Positions 17,340-27,135 of a DNA stretch of 64,000 nucleotides are shown one piece after another. Below the pieces are notes generated by a model that made no database searches, had not been told where the DNA came from, and saw only the letters and a program-made list of their open reading frames with translations. This stretch comes from CBFDCQ01 sp965603355 (GTDB lineage Bacteria > Hydrogenedentota > CAZGCA01 > CBFDCQ01): NCBI GenBank assembly GCA_965603355.1, contig CBFDCQ010000003.1:1-64000 (forward strand), in the 5' to 3' direction. Every line of letters begins with the position of its first letter. Position 1 is the first letter of the stretch. The position numbers were made by a program, and so were the translations under genes.

Positions 17340-17927
17340 TCAGTTCTCCAGCTGGCCTTCCCCTTTCGCGTTGGCCAGGAGCTTTCCGTCGTCTGTTTCG
17401 GCGAACCGCTTTATGAGCTCGTGTACGAGATCTGCGGGTTCCGAGTTATACACGATCCTGCTGCCCGTGTCCTTCTCTATGGCACGTACGATGTCGCGTA
17501 TCTCCCTCGTGATACCGCCGGTTCCCTCCATAACGCCGATGACCTTTCCCTCGTCGTACGCTATTGAGAACTCGCCGAGCGTGCCGGACCTGCCTCCGAC
17601 GATGATGAGAATATCGCAGCTGCGTACGGCGATAACCTCTCTACCCATCAGACCGCTGCCGGTGAAGATCAGAATATCGATGAAATCCACTGGCGAATGG
17701 TACTTGTTCACGTGCTCTTCAAGATCGAGCCCGGGCGATATGCCGATCGTCATACCGCCGGCCTCTTTGGCTCCTCTGGTGGCGTCGAACGGAAGACCCG
17801 GGCACCCTCCCGTGACTATTACGCAGTCATGCTCGGCGATCTCCTTGCCCAATTGGTAGACCTTCTCACGAATACTATCGCCAAGCTCGCCTCCAGCCGA
17901 CCCCATGACACCTATCTTTATCTTCAA
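17340..17927 (-). CDS. LOG/TIGR00725-family nucleotide-binding protein
   Basis: A 195-residue Rossmann-fold protein of the LOG / lysine-decarboxylase-like family: IGVMGSAGGE at the start, TGGCPGLPFDATRGAKEAGG, then the family motif GGRSGTLGE (about residue 120). LOG proteins hydrolyse nucleoside 5'-monophosphates at the N-glycosidic bond; the TIGR00725 branch is uncharacterised. A TTG at 17927 is chosen as start because AAAGGAGG lies 10 bases upstream; an ATG at 17960 adds 11 unlike residues. It follows rnpB by about 60 bases on the same strand. Confidence 0.85.
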   Translation of the reverse strand: MKIKIGVMGSAGGELGDSIREKVYQLGKEIAEHDCVIVTGGCPGLPFDATRGAKEAGGMTIGISPGLDLEEHVNKYHSPVDFIDILIFTGSGLMGREVIAVRSCDILIIVGGRSGTLGEFSIAYDEGKVIGVMEGTGGITREIRDIVRAIEKDTGSRIVYNSEPADLVHELIKRFAETDDGKLLANAKGEGQLEN

Positions 17928-17990
17928 CTGTCGCGTTCCTCCTTTTGCGTCCTGGTCCATCGTTCACGTTTGAACCGACTCACAACCAGA

Positions 17991-18375
<385 letters not shown>

Positions 18376-18382
18376 GTCCTGC

Positions 18383-18823
18383 CTACTTAGCTCCCGCCTT
18401 CTTGCGGGACTTCTTCTTACCTCCCACTTTCTCCTTGATGATCTTTCTTGCCAGCTTATCCGCTTCCTTGTTATCTTCTCTATCGATTTTTCTCAGCGAA
18501 AAGTTGGTGAACCCACGTGCCAAATCCATCGCTTCGAGAGAGAGCTGCTGCAACCGCGCGTTTTTTATCTTGAACTCGCCACTAAGCTGCTTCTCGAGCA
18601 GCTCGCTGTCCGTCCAGCAGACGACTTTCGTCGCGCCCAGCCGTTTCGCCTCGCGCAACCCTATTATCAGCGCGCAATACTCCGCCACGTTGTTGGTTGC
18701 GTCGCCGAGAAAGCTTTTCAGCCGGCGCAATACCTTGCCCCGGGAATCGGCGATCACAACCCCCGCCCCGGCAGGTCCGGGGTTGCCGCTACAGGCGCCA
18801 TCAACGTGTACTACAACCTTCAT
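18383..18823 (-). CDS. ribonuclease HI family protein
   Basis: A 146-residue RNase H fold: VDGACSGNPGPAGAG (first catalytic Asp), NNVAEYCAL (Glu), TDSELL (Asp) and the late REDNKEADKLA acidic site. The C-terminus is a Lys/Arg-rich tail (KKKSRKKAGAK). It cleaves RNA in RNA-DNA hybrids or acts in a related role. It lacks the basic handle of E. coli RNase HI, as is usual for this short subgroup. It directly precedes rnpB and shares its predicted promoter. Confidence 0.9.
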   Translation of the reverse strand: MKVVVHVDGACSGNPGPAGAGVVIADSRGKVLRRLKSFLGDATNNVAEYCALIIGLREAKRLGATKVVCWTDSELLEKQLSGEFKIKNARLQQLSLEAMDLARGFTNFSLRKIDREDNKEADKLARKIIKEKVGGKKKSRKKAGAK

Positions 18824-18857
18824 GACATTCTTTTCTCCTTCGATTTTGCGTTGTCTT

Positions 18858-18887
18858 ATTGTACCGGAACGGAGGCGGATGCGTCAA
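18858..18887 (-). promoter_or_regulatory. promoter for the RNase HI gene and rnpB
   Basis: Minus-strand TTGACG (18887-18882), 18 bases, TACAAT (18863-18858), 35 bases from the RNase HI ATG. Confidence 0.7.
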
Positions 18888-19019
18888 CCGTGCACGCAGT
18901 CTCCCACAACCCGCTTCTGCCGCGGTTCCCGTAGCACGCGGCATCCCATGGCCCGCCAAGGCGGGCTAAAGGGTAAAGCGTTCAGCAGCGCGCCCACTCC
19001 AATAGCCAGGAACGAATGG

Positions 19020-19197
19020 GCGACGGGCGGGTCTGAGACCCGCCCCTACACGGCAGACTCTCCACGGCGAGCAGGCAGGAATGTCTGCCCCACCATCACA
19101 GAAGACGAGGGCGGCGCAACGCGGCAGCAATCACCAGCCAGAAGGGCTCGGTCAAGCGGGAGTTCAGGGCGTATTGCAGAACCGAGGATGAGTGAGA
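19020..19197. repeat. dispersed intergenic repeat, copy B
   Basis: Palindrome GGGCGGGTCT-G-AGACCCGCCC (19025-19045), then a CACGGCAGAC block with about 20 extra bases, AGGAATGTCTGCCCCACC, ACAGAAGACGAGGG, and a tail GGATGAGTGAGAG. Homologous to 17051-17214. Confidence 0.75.
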
Positions 19198-19236
19198 GCT
19201 TTGGGGATCGGTCCAACTGGCTCTTTGTTACGGCCG

Positions 19237-21954
19237 CTATTTCAGCTCCTTGACACGGATGTTGCGGAACTCCACGCGTGAGCCGTGACCGAGGAACCCG
19301 ATATGTCCCGTTGTCCGCTCGAGTCCGGGGTGCTCCCTCTCGTCCAACGTGTTGGGCGTGCTCGCCTCGCGGATATCAGCATCCACGACGGTGGTGTCGT
19401 TGAGGTTGACAGTGATCTGATTTCCTCTGGCGGTGACCTCCTGGGAATTCCACTCGCCGACAGGGTTGAGGTAGCCTCGTTTGGCGGGCGCGACGCCGTA
19501 AATGGACCCGTGATACTGATACGGCCGCAGGTCTTTGTACATGTCGGCCGTATTGTCCAGTATTTGTATTTCCATTCCGACATAAGCCGGGTCGCCCTCC
19601 GGCGGTGTGCGAATCCCCAGGCCGTTGTTGGCGCCGCGAGAGAGCTTGAACTCAAAGCGCATGACAAAGTCGCTGTACTCATTCTCCGTGTAAAGGTTCC
19701 CGCCCGGTCTGCATATGATGCTGCCATCTTCGACCACGTAACCGCCGGTATCCCCGATCCAACCGGCAAGGTCCATGCCGTTGAAAAGAGGCACAAATCC
19801 GTCCAGACACTCCTGAACACGCTCACGAACCGCTTCATTCTGACTGGCTGCGAGGACCCTCTCTAGTACTGCAGCCACCTCGTCGCCCTGAATGCCACGC
19901 GTGTATCTGTCCTCGGAGCAGGCGATCTCGGCTGCCGCAAGGACGGCTTCGGCCCGGAGAGCCTCATCATCGAGAAACACACCGACAAACTCGAGCGATT
20001 CGACGGTTCTGACGTTGGCGGCCAGGCCGGAAAGCGCCAGTCGCTTCTCCTCAGGCCGTCTGGCTGCGGCCATTGCGTCCTTGTACATCCCGAATGTCTC
20101 CTCTTCCGGCAGCTCTGCGGCGCCGACAAGGCGCAGGTATCCCTGCAACGCCAAAACGTGATGAGTCAGGTCGGGCGAGGTCTGTGCGATGTTGAGCAGA
20201 TGCACGGCGGCGCTGATATCCGGCCAGTCTGCCAAAGCGCGAACAGCGGCATCCTGGACTGCGGCATCGGTATTCTCGCTTTCGGTGACAACGGCCTGCA
20301 GCGCCCGGTCGCCGCTAAGGCCCGGCAGCGTCGGCAGGAGACGACTTTTGTTCTCGTCCGTCGTTCTCTCGAGGGCGGCCAGTATCTGGTCGGCACGTTT
20401 CTCGGGGTCGGGAATTCGTCGGGCGACGGACACTACGAGTTCTCGAGCTGCAGATCGCTCGGCGTCGGTGGTGACATCAAGCAGAAGGCCAATCAATCTG
20501 GGCAGGTCTTCCTCGTCCGTCAAGGGTTCAAGAGCTTTAAGAGCGGCCACGCGGACGAGGCTGTCGTCGTCCCGTGTCATGGCGAACACTAGTTCTCGGT
20601 ATCGGTACGCCCGGCGGGCGGCCAGCACTTCGAGAAGCGCCACTCGAGCCGGACTGGATACCCCTGGCACCGCTTCGGCTACAGCAGGCAGAACGTCGTT
20701 TCCGCCGAAACGCACCAGGACGTCCTGCGCGACATCGATCTCATCTGCGTCCTCGGTCTGCAGGAACTCAAGCAGGGCAGGGATGGCGTCGCTGCCTCCC
20801 AGACGAGCGGTTGCCGGTACAGCGGCTAACCTGACGGACTTGTCTTCATCTCTCAATGCCTCCAGAAGTGCCGGCAGTGCCGACTTGTCGCCGCGGCGAG
20901 CCAGCATGGTCGCAATCTCGGCTCGTATTCCCGGCGGCGTCTGCTTCATCTTCTCAACCCATTGCGCCGTTGCCTCGCTACCCGTGATATCGGCGGCCAG
21001 TTCCAGGACGGCCGCACGGATCTCGGCGTCATCAATATCCGCGGCCGTCAGCAGGTCATCGAGGGCGTCGCTCCCGAGGGCGGTCACGAGCGTACTCAGC
21101 GCCGCGCACCGCACGTTTTTCTCGAGAGGATCAGTGCGGGTGTTGAACAGGTAGCGGCAGATCGCCTCACACTGCTGTGTCTCACCCTCCTCCCCGAGCC
21201 GCGCGGCGAACAGGAGGTAGAACGAGGTCGCTTTTGCCCGGTCGTAGGCTGAAGTCGTCTCAGCTGCTTGAGCCAACACCGGTGTGGCTGCCGGATCCCC
21301 GATGTTGGCAAGCGCGAACAGCGCCGCGTGGCGGACATCCGCGTCCTTGCTGGATGTGTACTTGAGAAGCCTTTTCACCGCATCCTTGCTGCGAACTGCG
21401 CCCAGGGCGTTGATGACCGTGACCCGATTGGCCTCCTCCACTCTCGGTAAAGCCTTCAATAGAGCGGTCTCCGCGCCCGGTGCGCGAACTGCGAGCAACG
21501 CCTGAGTTGCCGGCTCGCATAACGTATCATCCATGAGCCGTCTCGCCAGCGGGGCGACCGATTCATCCCCGCCAATCCGTTGAAGCTGCCGGATCAAGAA
21601 GGCCTGTACCTCCTTGTCGGACGATCTCCTCAGGGCCTTTGCCAGTGCCCGCGCGACCATTTCTCGCTCCGTCCCGGCACCGGGACGATTAGCATACGTT
21701 GCCAGACCGCTCAGGATGTATCGAGCCTTGCTGTCATCACCGACACCGGTCGGAGTAAGCGTCTCACAGACCTGCATTATTGCTCTCGGGCCGAGTTCCA
21801 CGAACCGGGCATTGATTTCGTTTTCCTCGGTCCGATTATGGGCGGGTACGCTGGCAAGTATCTCCAAATCAAGATCAACCTTCATAGAGACGCAGGAGGC
21901 AAGACAGATCAGCCCGAGAACCATGATTGCCTTTAACGGTTTGCGTCCTGCCAT
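19237..21954 (-). CDS. HEAT-repeat lipoprotein with C-terminal DUF1080 (3-keto-disaccharide hydrolase-like) domain
   Basis: A 905-residue predicted lipoprotein. A short hydrophobic signal ends in the lipobox LASC. Residues about 70-690 are alpha-helical HEAT/PBS-type repeats (patterns like VRLAAVPATARLGGSDAIPALLEFL). The last about 190 residues match DUF1080: FVPLFNGMDLAGWIG, SDFVMRFEFKLSRGANNGLGIRTP, GHGSRVEFRNIRVKEL. DUF1080 (LamG-like) members cleave 3-keto-disaccharides. ATG at 21954 is preferred because GAGGAA lies 7 bases upstream. It sits last in an operon with two Gfo/Idh/MocA dehydrogenases and an isomerase, fitting a keto-sugar pathway at the envelope. Confidence 0.88.
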   Translation of the reverse strand: MAGRKPLKAIMVLGLICLASCVSMKVDLDLEILASVPAHNRTEENEINARFVELGPRAIMQVCETLTPTGVGDDSKARYILSGLATYANRPGAGTEREMVARALAKALRRSSDKEVQAFLIRQLQRIGGDESVAPLARRLMDDTLCEPATQALLAVRAPGAETALLKALPRVEEANRVTVINALGAVRSKDAVKRLLKYTSSKDADVRHAALFALANIGDPAATPVLAQAAETTSAYDRAKATSFYLLFAARLGEEGETQQCEAICRYLFNTRTDPLEKNVRCAALSTLVTALGSDALDDLLTAADIDDAEIRAAVLELAADITGSEATAQWVEKMKQTPPGIRAEIATMLARRGDKSALPALLEALRDEDKSVRLAAVPATARLGGSDAIPALLEFLQTEDADEIDVAQDVLVRFGGNDVLPAVAEAVPGVSSPARVALLEVLAARRAYRYRELVFAMTRDDDSLVRVAALKALEPLTDEEDLPRLIGLLLDVTTDAERSAARELVVSVARRIPDPEKRADQILAALERTTDENKSRLLPTLPGLSGDRALQAVVTESENTDAAVQDAAVRALADWPDISAAVHLLNIAQTSPDLTHHVLALQGYLRLVGAAELPEEETFGMYKDAMAAARRPEEKRLALSGLAANVRTVESLEFVGVFLDDEALRAEAVLAAAEIACSEDRYTRGIQGDEVAAVLERVLAASQNEAVRERVQECLDGFVPLFNGMDLAGWIGDTGGYVVEDGSIICRPGGNLYTENEYSDFVMRFEFKLSRGANNGLGIRTPPEGDPAYVGMEIQILDNTADMYKDLRPYQYHGSIYGVAPAKRGYLNPVGEWNSQEVTARGNQITVNLNDTTVVDADIREASTPNTLDEREHPGLERTTGHIGFLGHGSRVEFRNIRVKELK

Positions 21955-21983
21955 CCCAGCGTTCCTCAAATGCATTAATGTCC

Positions 21984-23261
21984 TCACAGATGCCACGGTG
22001 CGCGCATCGGTTGGTCCACAAGCCGGTTGGCCTCATCGTCATCTATAAACTGCTGTCGGTCCGGATCAAAATGAAGGGGTCTTCTCAAGCGCAAGGCGAT
22101 CTTGCTCAGGTTGATCAGCGTACAGGACCGGTGCCCGTTCTCCTCGTTCACGGCGAACTTGCTGCGGGTTCTGACCGTGTGCAGAAAATCGGTAAGTTGA
22201 GGCTGCGGGTCGGGAAAAGCGGCAAGTTTCTCCTTCAGATTGGGAATATCTGACTCGAATCCCGGATAAAGCTTTCCTTCAGGGCCTTCGATGAACGCGT
22301 CGTTGGCTTCCCTGTTCTCTCCGTCAAGAACGATCTGGCACCCATCGGCATATTTCATGCGAATTCGCCGCCATGATCCGACGGCATCGGGATGCTGCTG
22401 TGGTGTGTCCGCCTCGATCTCAACCGGGCTGGTGCCGTCTTTGCCCAGAATGTACTGAACGGGGTCCAGGTAGTGCTGGCCCATATCGCCCAGGCCGCCG
22501 CCGTCATAATCCCAGTATCCGCGAAACGTCTGATGCACGCGATGCGGATGATAGGGTTTGTATGGAGCCGGTCCGAGCCACATATCGTAATCCAGCCGGC
22601 CGGGTACCGGCTCTACGGTCAGGTCGGTCCTCCCGTTCCAGCCGAACTTCCAGTCGAATCCTGTTGCGGTACCGATGGTGACTTTCAGTGGCCAGCCGAG
22701 CAGCCGGCTGTCAGCCAGCTTCCTAATCGGTTCGATGGTGGTTCCGAACTCGTAGAAAACGTCGGCGAAGCGAAACCAGATGTTGAGTCGGAAGACCCTG
22801 CCGTTGCTCTGCACGGCCTCAATGACTCTTTTCCCCTCACCGATGGTGCGCGTCATCGGTTTTTCGCAGAAGACATCCTTACCTGCCTGTGCGGCGGCGA
22901 TAGATATCAATGCATGCCAGTGGGGCGGAGTAACAATATGCACAATATCAATGTCGGGTCGAGCGAGGACTTCACGAAAATCCCTGTACCCGAGGACGCC
23001 TTCGCCGCCGATATCGAGCGCTTCCTGCAGGTGTCTCTCATCCACATCGCAGACCGCGAGGAGCTTGGTCCCATCGTCTCTCAGGTGCCCTTTTCCCATA
23101 CCGCCGACGCCGATCACGGCTTTGGTCAGCCGCTCGCTCGGGGCCGTGTAGCCCGGTCCTCCCAGTACGCGACGCGGTACTATCGAAAACAGTGTTGTCG
23201 CGGCAGCAGCTCTGGCCGCTTTGCCAAACACCTGTCTCCGGGTAATTCTTTTCGGTTTCAC
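21984..23261 (-). CDS. Tat-exported Gfo/Idh/MocA-family oxidoreductase
   Basis: A 425-residue NAD(P)-dependent sugar dehydrogenase-like protein with a twin-arginine signal (RITRRQVFGKAARAAAATTLF). The mature protein has a Rossmann start AVIGVGGMGKGHL and the family motif CEKPMTRTIGEG, whose Lys is catalytic. The C-terminal half carries Planctomycetes-type features (GYWDYDGGGLGDMGQHYLDPVQYILG). It starts with GTG after GAGGAACTTAC. Export of a dinucleotide enzyme implies folding with cofactor in the cytoplasm. Confidence 0.9.
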   Translation of the reverse strand: MKPKRITRRQVFGKAARAAAATTLFSIVPRRVLGGPGYTAPSERLTKAVIGVGGMGKGHLRDDGTKLLAVCDVDERHLQEALDIGGEGVLGYRDFREVLARPDIDIVHIVTPPHWHALISIAAAQAGKDVFCEKPMTRTIGEGKRVIEAVQSNGRVFRLNIWFRFADVFYEFGTTIEPIRKLADSRLLGWPLKVTIGTATGFDWKFGWNGRTDLTVEPVPGRLDYDMWLGPAPYKPYHPHRVHQTFRGYWDYDGGGLGDMGQHYLDPVQYILGKDGTSPVEIEADTPQQHPDAVGSWRRIRMKYADGCQIVLDGENREANDAFIEGPEGKLYPGFESDIPNLKEKLAAFPDPQPQLTDFLHTVRTRSKFAVNEENGHRSCTLINLSKIALRLRRPLHFDPDRQQFIDDDEANRLVDQPMRAPWHL

Positions 23262-23289
23262 GTAAGTTCCTCGGTGAACAATCCGTCAA

Positions 23290-24111
23290 TCACGGTTGAA
23301 AAGCGCTCAGCCTCTCAACGGCCAGCGCGATGTCCCCAACCCGGTTGTCTCCGCCTTCGCGTTCGATTGCCAACACCCCGCCATACCCGATTTCTTTCAG
23401 AACATTCAGGAACGTATCTCCTCCCACCTCGCCATCTCCCCAGGGCACTTCCGTACCCCAGGTACCCGGCGTTGGAGTGCGAACAGCGTCTTTAATGTGA
23501 ACGTGCTTTATCCACGGTCCTAACGTGCGCAGCGCTTCCTTCGGGTGCCCCTTGTCGTACAGGATCATGTTTGCCGGATCGAAGTTCACGCCTACAGCCG
23601 GGTGATTCAGACCTTCCAGGAAATGGAGCAATTCCTCGGCCGTTTCCTGGCCGGTTTCCAGCAGGAGCATAATGCCTTTCTCCGCGGCCATATCAACCAG
23701 GGATCGAATCCGGTCGCTGAACTTCCGGGCCTGTTCCGCCCGGGCAGCGTCGAGGAAACCTGCGTGCATGGACAGGTACTCGACGCCAAGATTCGCAGTC
23801 GCATCCGCCGCAGCGCGGAACAGCTCGCGATTTTGCGGCCACTGCTCGTCCGGCATGACGCCGCCGGTCACCTTAATGCTCTCGAGGGTCGAGTAGTCCT
23901 CCTGCGGGAAGTCAATCATCGTGCTGCTTATCGTCCAATTCTGGTTGTTAACCTCCGAGAGGTAGCTGTCGCCGTCGGCTTCCACCGCCGGCCTCACCGC
24001 GAGGTGTATATGCTCCACGCCCAGTCCGCGCATCACCTCCGCAACAGCAGGCACATCCTGTCTCAGCGACCAACTGCACACGCCTACCGGCCAACCGCCA
24101 CTCTTAATCAT
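23290..24111 (-). CDS. sugar phosphate isomerase/epimerase-like TIM-barrel protein
   Basis: A 273-residue AP-endonuclease-2-like TIM barrel (xylose isomerase-like). Likely metal and catalytic residues occur in EYLSMHAGFL, MLLLETGQET, VGVNFDPANMI, KHVHIKDA, PWGDGEVGG and LAIEREGG. Family members interconvert keto and aldo sugars or act as 3-keto-sugar hydratases. It lies 30 bases after the Gfo/Idh/MocA gene at 24142, with GGGAG before its ATG. The exact substrate is unknown. Confidence 0.87.
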   Translation of the reverse strand: MIKSGGWPVGVCSWSLRQDVPAVAEVMRGLGVEHIHLAVRPAVEADGDSYLSEVNNQNWTISSTMIDFPQEDYSTLESIKVTGGVMPDEQWPQNRELFRAAADATANLGVEYLSMHAGFLDAARAEQARKFSDRIRSLVDMAAEKGIMLLLETGQETAEELLHFLEGLNHPAVGVNFDPANMILYDKGHPKEALRTLGPWIKHVHIKDAVRTPTPGTWGTEVPWGDGEVGGDTFLNVLKEIGYGGVLAIEREGGDNRVGDIALAVERLSAFQP

Positions 24112-24141
24112 AACTCAACTCCCGAAATCTGTTCTCAGTTC

Positions 24142-25161
24142 CTATGCCAGTGAGATCTTTTTCCCGGTCCGTGCAGATTCCTTTTCTGCCTCAACGATCC
24201 TGACCGAGTTCCGCGATTGCTCCAGCGTCGTGACTTCCTTGACCTTTTCGCCACGTATAGCTTTCGCGAAGTGCGCGATTTCGAAGGAATAGCCATCCCC
24301 TTCTTCGATCGCCGGCGCGAACGCGTTGCCAACAGGTGGACAAACCTTGAACGCGGGTACACGTGTGTTGTCGTAAACGAGCGTCGCCTTCTCCATCTCA
24401 ATATTGAAGCTCATCTCAAACCCGAAGGATGGCATCATCTGCCAACTGCCCTCCGCGGTAATCATTCTATCGTCGCCATAAAGATACTGCGTTACGACAT
24501 GCGTCAACCCCAAGCCGAGGCTTTTTGCTCCAAAACTCCGCACCGCACGCGGCATCCCGAGAAGGTACTGGACATAATCGGTATCGTGGATGTGCAGGTC
24601 AAGTGCCATGCCGCCGCTACGGCCCTCGTCCGTGAACCAGTTGCTGCGAGACCAGGTCGGGATCGAACCCAGCCGCCGAAACGTTGCCGCGACGACCTTT
24701 CCGTATTCGCCGCTATCGACCATGCCCTTCGCCTTGGCGTATTCCGGCCAGAACCGAATGCAATGGCCGATCAGGAGGATATTTCCGCTGCGTTTGGCAG
24801 CGGCAATCATATCGTCGCACTGAGCCACATTGAGCGCCATCGGCTTCTCACACAGGACGTGCAGGCCGGCCTCGAGCGCCTTTATCGAGAACTCCGCATG
24901 CAGGTCCGTCGGCAGCGTTATTGAAACTGCGTCCAAGTTGCTCTCCGCCAGCATTTCGTCGAAGTCGCTGTACAGACTGAGCTTATTGAACTCAATTCCT
25001 GCGTTGGTACCCTCAATATTGCCGGAGGCCCCGTTTTCCGTCTCCAACCGATCGGGGTCCGTATCGCAGATTGCTGTGACCTCGACTCCATCTGTAGCGC
25101 GCCAGCGGGCATAATGCATCCGCCCCATGAACCCGCATCCAACTAATGCAACTCTGACCAT
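24142..25161 (-). CDS. Gfo/Idh/MocA-family oxidoreductase
   Basis: A 339-residue cytoplasmic member: Rossmann VALVGCGFMGRMHY, CEKPMALNVAQCD with the catalytic Lys, and DLHIHDTDYVQYLLG, in which the His/Asp motif H-x3-D is present. It probably oxidises or reduces a sugar or inositol derivative using NAD(P). First gene of the operon; GGGAG precedes the ATG and the promoter lies at 25258-25286. It pairs with the exported paralogue downstream. Confidence 0.9.
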   Translation of the reverse strand: MVRVALVGCGFMGRMHYARWRATDGVEVTAICDTDPDRLETENGASGNIEGTNAGIEFNKLSLYSDFDEMLAESNLDAVSITLPTDLHAEFSIKALEAGLHVLCEKPMALNVAQCDDMIAAAKRSGNILLIGHCIRFWPEYAKAKGMVDSGEYGKVVAATFRRLGSIPTWSRSNWFTDEGRSGGMALDLHIHDTDYVQYLLGMPRAVRSFGAKSLGLGLTHVVTQYLYGDDRMITAEGSWQMMPSFGFEMSFNIEMEKATLVYDNTRVPAFKVCPPVGNAFAPAIEEGDGYSFEIAHFAKAIRGEKVKEVTTLEQSRNSVRIVEAEKESARTGKKISLA

Positions 25162-25257
25162 GTCGTTACTCCCATACAGTATCTACCCAAGGACCACACC
25201 CTCAAGACAGTGATGTCCGCCCTCAACGTGACCTTGCCGCCCGTGAAGACAGCAGTG

Positions 25258-25286
25258 ATTATAATCTACTTGCCAAAGTTCTACAA
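25258..25286 (-). promoter_or_regulatory. promoter of the sugar oxidoreductase/DUF1080 operon
   Basis: Minus-strand TTGTAG (25286-25281), 17 bases, TATAAT (25263-25258). Confidence 0.6.
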
Positions 25287-25311
25287 GATATTCCTCTTCA
25301 CGGAAGCCAGG

Positions 25312-25341
25312 TGGACATTGAGAGGCGGTCTGTTGTATAAT
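25312..25341 (+). promoter_or_regulatory. promoter for secG
   Basis: TGGACA (25312-25317), 18-base spacer, TATAAT (25336-25341), 71 bases before the secG ATG. Confidence 0.6.
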
Positions 25342-25412
25342 CAAGGGCCGAGGCACTGAGCCTTCGGTGGAATCGATTATTTTGAAGGAGTACTAACCGG
25401 AGAATTGGAACA

Positions 25413-25793
25413 ATGTACACGGTATTGCTCATATTGTTCATACCAGTCTGTTTGGCCCTCGTAGCGATAGTTCTGTTGCAGGTGGGAAAAGGGGCAGGTT
25501 TCGCGGGAGCGTTCGGCGCCGGTGGGGGCAGCCAGACAGTATTCGGGGCACGAGCGGGCACTTTCCTTACCAAGTTTACCGCGTGGTTGGCGGCGATGTT
25601 CATGATCCTGGCATTGGCGATGGCTGTGCTTTCGTCAAAGACAGGGCCTGGCGGTGGTCCGAGACCCGCGCCGGTTGAGGGATCGGGGCAACCCGAACAG
25701 GCCGTGCTGCCGGAGGAAACGGCGGAACCGGAACCACTGACGTCACCGGATCAGCCGGAAGCACCGGAACAGGCGCCCGCAGAAACCGAATAA
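25413..25793 (+). CDS. secG: preprotein translocase subunit SecG
   Basis: A 126-residue SecG: two transmembrane helices (about residues 2-22 and 52-72) around the conserved cytoplasmic loop VLLQVGKGAGFAGAFGAGGGSQTVFG. SecG assists SecYE translocation. The C-terminal 45 residues form an acidic, proline-rich tail not needed for the family core. The next gene, murA, starts 80 bases downstream. Confidence 0.93.
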   Translation: MYTVLLILFIPVCLALVAIVLLQVGKGAGFAGAFGAGGGSQTVFGARAGTFLTKFTAWLAAMFMILALAMAVLSSKTGPGGGPRPAPVEGSGQPEQAVLPEETAEPEPLTSPDQPEAPEQAPAETE

Positions 25794-25873
25794 CCTCAAA
25801 TCGTTTTTCCGTCTGGATAGCGTGGTTCGCGCACGAGGGTGTACTGTTGCATTTACCTCGGAAGGAGTCATAA

Positions 25874-27130
25874 GTGGACAAGTTTGTCGTCCGAGGCGGT
25901 AAGCCGGTGACCGGTGAGCTGGCGGCGCGCGGGTCAAAGAACGCCGCCCTGCCCATAATGGCCGCGTCCATCCTGTCCAGCGGCGAGTGCGTTATCGAGA
26001 ACATCCCGCGTCTCAGGGACACGGCGACGATGTGTGCGATGCTCCGTAAATTCGGGGCGACGGTCGATGAGGACGGCAACGGCAAGGCAACGATAGACGG
26101 CTCGACGTTCAAAGATGCGTTCGCATCGTACGATCTCGTCAGGACGATGCGCGCATCCTTCTTCGTGCTGGGGCCGCTGCTTGCGCGGTTCGGCTGGGCG
26201 AAGGTATCTCTTCCGGGCGGCTGCGCTATCGGGGCGAGGCCGGTTAACCTGCATATCGACGGGCTCGTCAAGATGGGTGCGGACATACGGCTCGTGTCCG
26301 GATACGTTGAGGCGAAGGTTCAGAAACTGCACGGTGCGGACATAAACCTTGATTTCCCCAGCGTCGGCGCGACCGAGAACTTGATGATGGCCGCCTGTCT
26401 CGCCGACGGCCGGACCGTTATCAAAAACGCGGCGCGCGAACCGGAGATAGTCGACCTGCAGCAATTCCTGCAGACGACAGGCGCCGGAGTGGAGGGCGCG
26501 GGCACGAGTGAGATACGTGTTGAAGGGAAACGCGAGCTGGGTGCTGCAAGGCACTCGGTTGTCCCGGATAGAATGGAGACAGCGACCTTGCTGCTGGCAG
26601 GTCTGATCACGGGCGGCAGGGTCACGGTCACGCGTGCGGTGCCCCAACACCAGGACGCTTTTCTGGCAAGAGTTGGGGAGATGGGCGCCGAAGTCGAGTT
26701 GTCCGAGAACTCCATCACCGCGCACGCGAGCGGACGACTCAAAGGCTGCGACATAACGAGCCTGCCCTATCCGGGTTTTCCGACGGATCTGCAGCCGCAC
26801 GCGATGGCGGCGCTGAGCATCGCAGATGGTACGAGCGCGATAACTGAGACCATATTCGAAAGGAGATTCATGCAGGTGCCGGAGCTGGTCCGAATGGGCG
26901 CCAACATCGAGGTCGAATCCAACGTTGCGGTGGTCCGCGGTGTGCCGAACCTTAAAGGTGCAGGAGTCATGGCGCCGGACTTGAGAGGTGGAGCGGCACT
27001 GGTGCTGGCCGCGTTGGCCGCACGAGGAGAGACGCATATACTGCGGGTCTACCACATTGACCGGGGGTACGACCGGCTTGAGGAGAGGCTGGCGGGATTG
27101 GGCGCGGATATAACGCGTGTTCCGGAGTGA
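25874..27130 (+). CDS. murA: UDP-N-acetylglucosamine 1-carboxyvinyltransferase MurA
   Basis: A 418-residue EPSP-synthase-fold enzyme for the first committed step of peptidoglycan synthesis, transferring enolpyruvate from PEP to UDP-GlcNAc. The catalytic and fosfomycin-target Cys is present in LPGGCAIGARPV; the N-terminus GSKNAALPIMAAS is typical. GTG start with GAAGGAG 7 bases upstream. The end overlaps the longest hisD frame by 4 bases. Confidence 0.95.
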   Translation: MDKFVVRGGKPVTGELAARGSKNAALPIMAASILSSGECVIENIPRLRDTATMCAMLRKFGATVDEDGNGKATIDGSTFKDAFASYDLVRTMRASFFVLGPLLARFGWAKVSLPGGCAIGARPVNLHIDGLVKMGADIRLVSGYVEAKVQKLHGADINLDFPSVGATENLMMAACLADGRTVIKNAAREPEIVDLQQFLQTTGAGVEGAGTSEIRVEGKRELGAARHSVVPDRMETATLLLAGLITGGRVTVTRAVPQHQDAFLARVGEMGAEVELSENSITAHASGRLKGCDITSLPYPGFPTDLQPHAMAALSIADGTSAITETIFERRFMQVPELVRMGANIEVESNVAVVRGVPNLKGAGVMAPDLRGGAALVLAALAARGETHILRVYHIDRGYDRLEERLAGLGADITRVPE

Positions 27131-27135
27131 TCGCT

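Larger units (their letters stand above)
18824..19236. other. intergenic region with promoter and repeat copy B
   Basis: Holds the rnhA/rnpB promoter (18858-18887) and the dispersed repeat at 19020-19197. The rest has no coding or RNA signature that I can recognise. Confidence 0.55.
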
